From Bacillota bacterium (GTDB lineage Bacteria > Bacillota > Clostridia > Christensenellales > JAEXRW01), in contig JAEXRW010000025.1 of NCBI GenBank assembly GCA_023454175.1, positions 744,001 through 808,000 of the forward strand: a stretch of 64,000 nt of DNA, written 5' to 3'. Position numbers and translations under genes: made by a program. A model generated the notes under the pieces. That model was not told the DNA's origin. It ran no database searches and worked only from the letters and a program-made list of their open reading frames with translations. Shown here piece by piece: positions 60,009 through 64,000 of the stretch (its first letter is position 1; the number at the start of each line of letters is the position of its first letter).

Positions 60009-60794
60009 ATGAACCAGATTTTGGAGACCCTGTACGCTCTCAGGACGATCCACGGGGATTTCTCGGAGAGGGATGTTTCCGATGGAGATCTGCAGACGGT
60101 CGTGGATGCATGTGTCCGTGCAGCGAATTCTTCCGCCAGGCAGCCGTATTCGATCATCGTTGTGAAGGACCGGTGTGTCGTGAAAGAGCAGTTTGCCTAT
60201 GGCGGCAGCAAAGCCCTGCTTTTCTGTGTTGATTTCAACCGGATAGTCGCTTCTGCTGAACATGTGGGCAGGAAGTATGCTGTCAATGGCATTATTGATT
60301 TCATTACCTGCAGCACGGATACCATCCTGGCCGCGCAGACCGCTGCCATCGCCGCCAAATCGCTGGGTATCGACTCAATGTTTACCAACAGCATCCACAG
60401 GCGGGATATCAGCGGCCTCTATGACTACTTTGGGTTGCCCAGGCGGTATTGTTTTCCCCTGATAGCGCTTCTGCTCGGATATCCGGCGAAAGAGCCCGCT
60501 TATTTGAAAGGCCGTTTCACCGGCTCGGGCCTTGTCCACGATGGCAGGTACCGTATGCCGGATGCCGCAGGTCTGGATGAGTTGGTCAGGCAGTATGATG
60601 ATCCTGGAAGGCATCTGGGCTTGATCGGTGATTGGGGGCGGAAAGGTTTTTCCCACTATCTGGAATGGTTCTTTGACGTTTGGTGCGGGGGTGAAAAGAC
60701 TGAAAAGAATGATGAAAGGAATATCGAAAAGCATAAAGAATTCTATTCCGTTTTGCAGCAGGCGGGGTTTATCGAGCCTGAACTGATTGGCTAA
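60009..60794 (+). CDS. Nitroreductase-family flavoprotein
   Basis: A 261-aa FMN-dependent oxidoreductase of the nitroreductase fold. RTIHGDFSERDVSDGDLQTV and RAANSSARQPYSIIVV correspond to the FMN-binding start (R/S-rich segment), and AAQTAAIAAKSLGIDSMF is the helix conserved in the family. The C-terminal ~40 residues are an extension (SHYLEWFFDVWCGGEKTEKN). Substrates may be nitroaromatics, quinones or a flavin. AGGAGG at 59995-60000 sets the start. It is probably controlled by the adjacent MarR protein. Confidence 0.85.
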   Translation: MNQILETLYALRTIHGDFSERDVSDGDLQTVVDACVRAANSSARQPYSIIVVKDRCVVKEQFAYGGSKALLFCVDFNRIVASAEHVGRKYAVNGIIDFITCSTDTILAAQTAAIAAKSLGIDSMFTNSIHRRDISGLYDYFGLPRRYCFPLIALLLGYPAKEPAYLKGRFTGSGLVHDGRYRMPDAAGLDELVRQYDDPGRHLGLIGDWGRKGFSHYLEWFFDVWCGGEKTEKNDERNIEKHKEFYSVLQQAGFIEPELIG

Positions 60795-60824
60795 GCACAA
60801 CTGTGATTCGTATGTTGTAAGTTA

Positions 60825-60847
60825 AGCCCGGTTGATTTGACCGGGCT
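60825..60847. terminator. Terminator between nitroreductase and spoIIP
   Basis: AGCCCGGT-TGATTTG-ACCGGGCT stem between convergent genes. The T-rich tail is weak on both sides. Confidence 0.6.
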
Positions 60848-60879
60848 GCCTCTTGTCTGTAAGGAATAAGGTTGTATCC

Positions 60880-61935
60880 CTATTTGCCGCTTAACTGCAT
60901 TTTCGAAAGTACGTTCGAAATGGCCTTTGCCACATACGGCATGGAGTTTTGTGCTTCTTCCAGGGTGTTCATGTTGTGGCCGATCTCCACCACCAGGCAG
61001 TGCGTGGATACGTGCATATTGTACCGCCCCGTCTTCGTGCGAATGGGTCTTACCAGGCCCGGCGCGATCTTTTTCAGTTCTTCCGTTACTGCATTGGCAA
61101 AGGCATAGTTGGCCTTCCAGTCCGGTTTGATGGTAAATCCGTTCCCTGTCTTCCCTTCCCCGGTGCCCACCACGAACATCACCTTGGCGCACCGTTTCCC
61201 GTCCAGTGTTACGGCGTCTTTGGCTGCTGCTTCGCCCGAAGCCGCGTCCCGGTGTATGTCGATGAAGACCTGCAGGCCGGGGTATTTTTTCTTGTCGGCT
61301 TCTATCATTTTCAGCGAATGCGGGTACGAGCCGTAAAAGTCATTGAGTTCGTTGTCCGTCTTGTCATGATATACGGGCAGTTTGTATTGTTCGCTCAGAT
61401 TTCGCGTCAGCACATCTCCCACCGCCACGATACTTTTGCTTTGTTCCTCCGTGCGCCAGCTTCCGCAGGCCACGTAGGTGTAATCCGACGTCTGTCTGTA
61501 GGCTTCGTGCGTGTGGCTATGGTACACCAGTATTCTGGGGCCGCTCCCGCTCTGTGCCAGCGGCGCCACCGCGGGCGTGTTCGCCGCCATTTTTTCAAGT
61601 TCGATCTTGACGGTATCCGTTGTGTCCGGCTGGATCCCCGGGTCTGTCGTCATCCCGGTGTCTTCCGGTACGAATGCGCTTTCGTCTTCGGTTCGTTCAG
61701 GTTCCACGCCGAATATGGCGGGAAGCCCCAGCGAGATGATCCCCTGGGGCAGCTTTTCATCAGCGTCTTTATTCGTGCTTTCCGCTGCAGCGCCGCCTGC
61801 CTGTGCGGTATCGCTGCTGCATCCGCCCCCGTTTACGAGGATAAAAAGGCCTACTGCCAGTAGGCCTGCCGATAAGATCACGATCCCTGCTCCGGCCAGA
61901 AACCGCAGGATTGTTCTGCCCGCCTGTTGTATCAT
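60880..61935 (-). CDS. spoIIP: Stage II sporulation protein P
   Basis: A 351-aa forespore-engulfment peptidoglycan hydrolase (amidase and endopeptidase) that acts with SpoIID and SpoIIM. It has an N-terminal membrane anchor (residues about 13-34), a linker region, then the catalytic domain. Metal-site pieces: VYHSHTHEAY (His and Glu), FIDIHRDA and VVEIGHNMNT. Length is slightly below the B. subtilis protein. It lies 68 bp downstream of gpr on the same strand, the order seen in many Bacillota. Confidence 0.95.
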   Translation of the reverse strand: MIQQAGRTILRFLAGAGIVILSAGLLAVGLFILVNGGGCSSDTAQAGGAAAESTNKDADEKLPQGIISLGLPAIFGVEPERTEDESAFVPEDTGMTTDPGIQPDTTDTVKIELEKMAANTPAVAPLAQSGSGPRILVYHSHTHEAYRQTSDYTYVACGSWRTEEQSKSIVAVGDVLTRNLSEQYKLPVYHDKTDNELNDFYGSYPHSLKMIEADKKKYPGLQVFIDIHRDAASGEAAAKDAVTLDGKRCAKVMFVVGTGEGKTGNGFTIKPDWKANYAFANAVTEELKKIAPGLVRPIRTKTGRYNMHVSTHCLVVEIGHNMNTLEEAQNSMPYVAKAISNVLSKMQLSGK

Positions 61936-62003
61936 CTGTATCTCATCTTCCTTTCAAGATAACGTATTCCGGCGGCGGGCAAAGTATGAGCCATTCCCTG
62001 TGC

Positions 62004-62918
62004 TTACATGTACATTCTCACTTCCTCCAGGCTCATGTTGTCATGCAGCGCCAGGTTCAGCGAATCGGCCAGTATCTTGGACGCGTCCTCGATCAGTCCG
62101 TCTATCTCCTTGGGCGTTACCACCAGGTTGCCCATATTGGTCTGGGCAGCCTTTTTTACTTCCTCGAAACCTCCCGTTACCTTGTACACCACGTTCTCCT
62201 TGAGCGTGGCTTCCACCGCGTCGGCCACGATCGTGGCTGCATAGACCACCAGCGGGATGCCGATGGCCAGCACCGGCACGCCCAGGTTGTCGATGGAGAG
62301 CCCGGGGCGTTTGTTGCCGATGCCCCCGCCCGGGGATATCCCCGTATCGGCCAGCTGGATGCTGGTCCCGATCCGTTCGGTTTTCAGGGAGGCCAGCGAA
62401 TCGATGGCGATGACCACTTTTGGTTTTACGTTCTGTACCACGCCTTTGACGATCTCGCCCGATTCGATCCCCGTCGTGCCCAGTACGCCCGGGGCTATGG
62501 CGCATACCGGCCGGAGTCGTTTGTCTATCTGTTCGGGCATGATCTGGAGCATGTGCCTTGTCACCAGGGTCTGCCCCACGGTTTTGGGGCCCAGGGCGTC
62601 GGGCGTCACGTTCCAGTTTCCCAGCCCCACCACCAGGACGGGACCGTCTCCCTGCGGGATCATTTTTTTCAGTTCACCCGCCAGGATCCGCGCTACGTCG
62701 GCATGCAGCTGGGGGTCGCCCAGCTTCAATTGCGGGGCTTCGATGGTGATATAGTTACCCACCGGTTTTCCCATTGCGTTGGCGCCCTCGGGCGTCATGA
62801 CCTTTACGCGCGTTATGGTGACGCCTTTGGCTGGTGTCTCCTGTTTGAAATCCACGCCCTGTATTTCTCCTGCCGCTTCACGGGCTTCCAATGCCATGTC
62901 TGTAAAAGGAACGGCCAT
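62004..62918 (-). CDS. gpr: Germination protease GPR
   Basis: A 304-aa endopeptidase that degrades small acid-soluble spore proteins at germination. The N-terminal TDMALEAREA matches the self-processing site, which resembles the SASP cleavage site. Here only seven residues precede the expected cut (after TD), shorter than the B. subtilis propeptide of about 15. The conserved core VVGLGNWNVTPDALGP and the acidic residues follow. GGGAGG precedes the ATG. It is divergent from rpsT and operonic with spoIIP. Confidence 0.95.
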   Translation of the reverse strand: MAVPFTDMALEAREAAGEIQGVDFKQETPAKGVTITRVKVMTPEGANAMGKPVGNYITIEAPQLKLGDPQLHADVARILAGELKKMIPQGDGPVLVVGLGNWNVTPDALGPKTVGQTLVTRHMLQIMPEQIDKRLRPVCAIAPGVLGTTGIESGEIVKGVVQNVKPKVVIAIDSLASLKTERIGTSIQLADTGISPGGGIGNKRPGLSIDNLGVPVLAIGIPLVVYAATIVADAVEATLKENVVYKVTGGFEEVKKAAQTNMGNLVVTPKEIDGLIEDASKILADSLNLALHDNMSLEEVRMYM

Positions 62919-63008
62919 TGATTTTCCTCCCTCATCTTTTTATAATAGTTTTGGCAAAGCGGACGGGTGTATGCAGAAATAAAAGCTTCGCTGTATGAAA
63001 AATACCGC

Positions 63009-63037
63009 TTGCCTGCAATATGTTGTTATGTTAAAAT
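63009..63037 (+). promoter_or_regulatory. rpsT promoter
   Basis: TTGCCT (63009-63014), 17-bp spacer, TAAAAT (63032-63037), 36 bp ahead of the start codon. Confidence 0.7.
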
Positions 63038-63072
63038 AGCTTTTGCTGATTAAATTATGGAGAGTGACCGAG

Positions 63073-63345
63073 TTGCCGAATATAAAATCCGCCATCAAAA
63101 GGGTCAAGGTATCCGAAAAGAAAAATCTTCGCAACCGTATTGTGAAGACCAAGGTCAAAAACGTGGGCAAAAAGTTTGATGCCGCCGTTGAAAAGGGCGA
63201 CGCCGAAGCAGCAGCGCAGTTGGGCCGTGCCGTGTCCGGTGAAGTGGACAAGGCCGCCAGCAAGGGCATCATCCATAAAAACGCCGCCAACCGCAAAAAG
63301 GCGCAGCTTGCCCGCAAACTCAGTGCAATGAGCAAGGCCGAGTGA
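63073..63345 (+). CDS. rpsT: Ribosomal protein S20
   Basis: A 90-aa basic helical protein of the 30S subunit, beginning PNIKSAIKRVKVSEKKNLRN after the initiator and ending KNAANRKKAQLARKLSAMSK, as expected for S20. The start is TTG at 63073 with GGAGAG 8 nt upstream. S20 genes often use non-ATG starts, linked to autoregulation in E. coli. It is monocistronic with its own promoter and terminator. Confidence 0.97.
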   Translation: MPNIKSAIKRVKVSEKKNLRNRIVKTKVKNVGKKFDAAVEKGDAEAAAQLGRAVSGEVDKAASKGIIHKNAANRKKAQLARKLSAMSKAE

Positions 63346-63370
63346 TCTGACGTCCACGGTCAAAACAATA

Positions 63371-63397
63371 AAAATGCCGCTTTTATGCGGCTTTTTG
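63371..63397 (+). terminator. rpsT terminator
   Basis: GCCGC-TTTTAT-GCGGC followed by TTTTTGTGTTT; A/T flanks extend the stem. Confidence 0.88.
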
Positions 63398-63423
63398 TGT
63401 TTCTCCCGGTTGGGATAAATATT

Positions 63424-64000
63424 CTATTTGAATACGTCCAGCAGCGCCGTCTCCAGCCCCGTCACCTGCTGCGCCCTCCCTGTCTTCACGGCGTAATCCA
63501 TGTCCGCGAGTTTTTGCAGGGCATATGCCAGCCTGGCTGTGGCGTATTTCCGGCTCTGCCTGACTGCCATCTGCGCGAAATACCGGCTTCCGCCCATGGC
63601 GGCGACGGCTGCATTTTCGTCCATTCCCTGCTCCAGATACGCCTTTGCGCGGAAAAGTTCCCGCAGTTTCAGCGCTAGTACGCCCAGGATGCTCTGCGGT
63701 TCCTGCCCTTCGCGCAGCAGCACGATAAGGATCTCCATCCCCTGCCCTGTTTTCCCCTCCAGGAAAGCCGCTGCCATCTTGAAAACGTCGGTATCGAGGT
63801 TTCTCGCGGCCATCTTTCTCACGTCGTCACAGGTGATCTCGCGGCCGCTGGCATACGCCGATAGCTTCTCGATCTCGTTCTGCAATACGACGAGTTCTTT
63901 CCCCGAGGTTTCAAGCAGCAATCGTGCCGCGGCGTCCCCGATGCCGGCCCCGCAGCTCGTGTTCTTCTTCAGCCAGAGGACCAGCTGCCTGTCGTCCGGC
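63424..64000 (-). CDS. holA: DNA polymerase III delta subunit, C-terminal part
   Basis: The frame is open to the window edge; about 191 residues of the C-terminal part are visible. LVVLQNEIEKLSAYASGREI and DDVRKMAARNLDTDVFKMAA are typical of HolA, the subunit of the clamp loader that opens the beta clamp. The alpha-helical C-terminal domain (LREGQEPQSILGVLALKLRE) is also present. The N-terminal ATPase-like region lies beyond base 64000. It converges on rpsT, the arrangement seen in many Bacillota. Confidence 0.92.
   Translation of the reverse strand, partial: PDDRQLVLWLKKNTSCGAGIGDAAARLLLETSGKELVVLQNEIEKLSAYASGREITCDDVRKMAARNLDTDVFKMAAAFLEGKTGQGMEILIVLLREGQEPQSILGVLALKLRELFRAKAYLEQGMDENAAVAAMGGSRYFAQMAVRQSRKYATARLAYALQKLADMDYAVKTGRAQQVTGLETALLDVFK

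Overview
The window reads as the chromosome of an anaerobic, endospore-forming Bacillota (class Clostridia in the broad sense). The evidence is spoIIP and gpr (sporulation and germination), many small ferredoxins, a B12-dependent ribonucleotide reductase, a CIRCE-controlled groESL operon, a DivIVA-like protein, frequent GTG/TTG starts with strong AGGAGG-type ribosome binding sites, and the order holA - rpsT - gpr - spoIIP. The genus cannot be fixed from the sequence alone. I see no prophage, CRISPR array, intact transposase or rRNA.

Layout. 1-6.7 kb is housekeeping: a cut-off SPOR-domain protein, dCMP deaminase, groES-groEL, a DivIVA-like protein, lgt and a TGS-type nucleoside kinase. 6.8-14.2 kb is an arsenic region on the minus strand: arsR, permease, thioredoxin-like protein, ACR3 pump, ferredoxin, arsC, two more ferredoxins and a ProC-like reductase, followed by a CoA-disulfide-reductase/rhodanese fusion. 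The arsR promoter carries two dyads. Beside it lie a 68-aa Gly/Cys-rich protein and a second arsR. 14.4-18.2 kb holds two lipoproteins, an NTF2-like protein, and tRNA-Leu(CAA) followed by duplicated pieces of its own 3' end and terminator and a hypothetical gene. 18.5-22.2 kb holds an NfrB-type (c-di-GMP-receptor-like) glycosyltransferase and a GT39-like membrane glycosyltransferase.

23-31.3 kb is a minus-strand copper/heavy-metal locus: HMA-SafE-cupredoxin fusion, CopA ATPase, lipoprotein, CopZ-like chaperone, OmpR-type regulator, sensor kinase and a DUF2318 lipoprotein. 31.5-34.5 kb carries a GNAT enzyme, threonine aldolase and an HD-GYP response regulator. 34.5-41.2 kb has non-coding repeats and a 2081-aa surface protein with a predicted thioester domain, about 19 Cna-B/SpaA-like modules and a non-canonical sorting signal. 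41.3-50.8 kb is mixed metabolism (RidA, COG0523 GTPase, TcdA, two divergent amidase-like proteins, an Orn/Lys/Arg decarboxylase, EamA transporter, patatin, phosphoglycerate mutase). 51-64 kb holds an EF-G paralogue with altered GTPase motifs, an anti-sigma-like protein without a sigma partner, nrdJ, murI, a MarR/nitroreductase pair with matching palindromes, spoIIP, gpr, rpsT and the end of holA.

Themes. Two metal-resistance loci each carry their own regulators and dedicated redox or chaperone proteins. Surface biology is represented by the giant adhesin-like protein and the glycosyltransferase pair, with an HD-GYP protein offering a possible c-di-GMP link. The least explained items are the redox-rich arsenic operon, the Gly/Cys-rich peptide between the two arsR genes, the tRNA-Leu tail duplications and the dispersed hairpin repeat at 34.7 and 51.0 kb.
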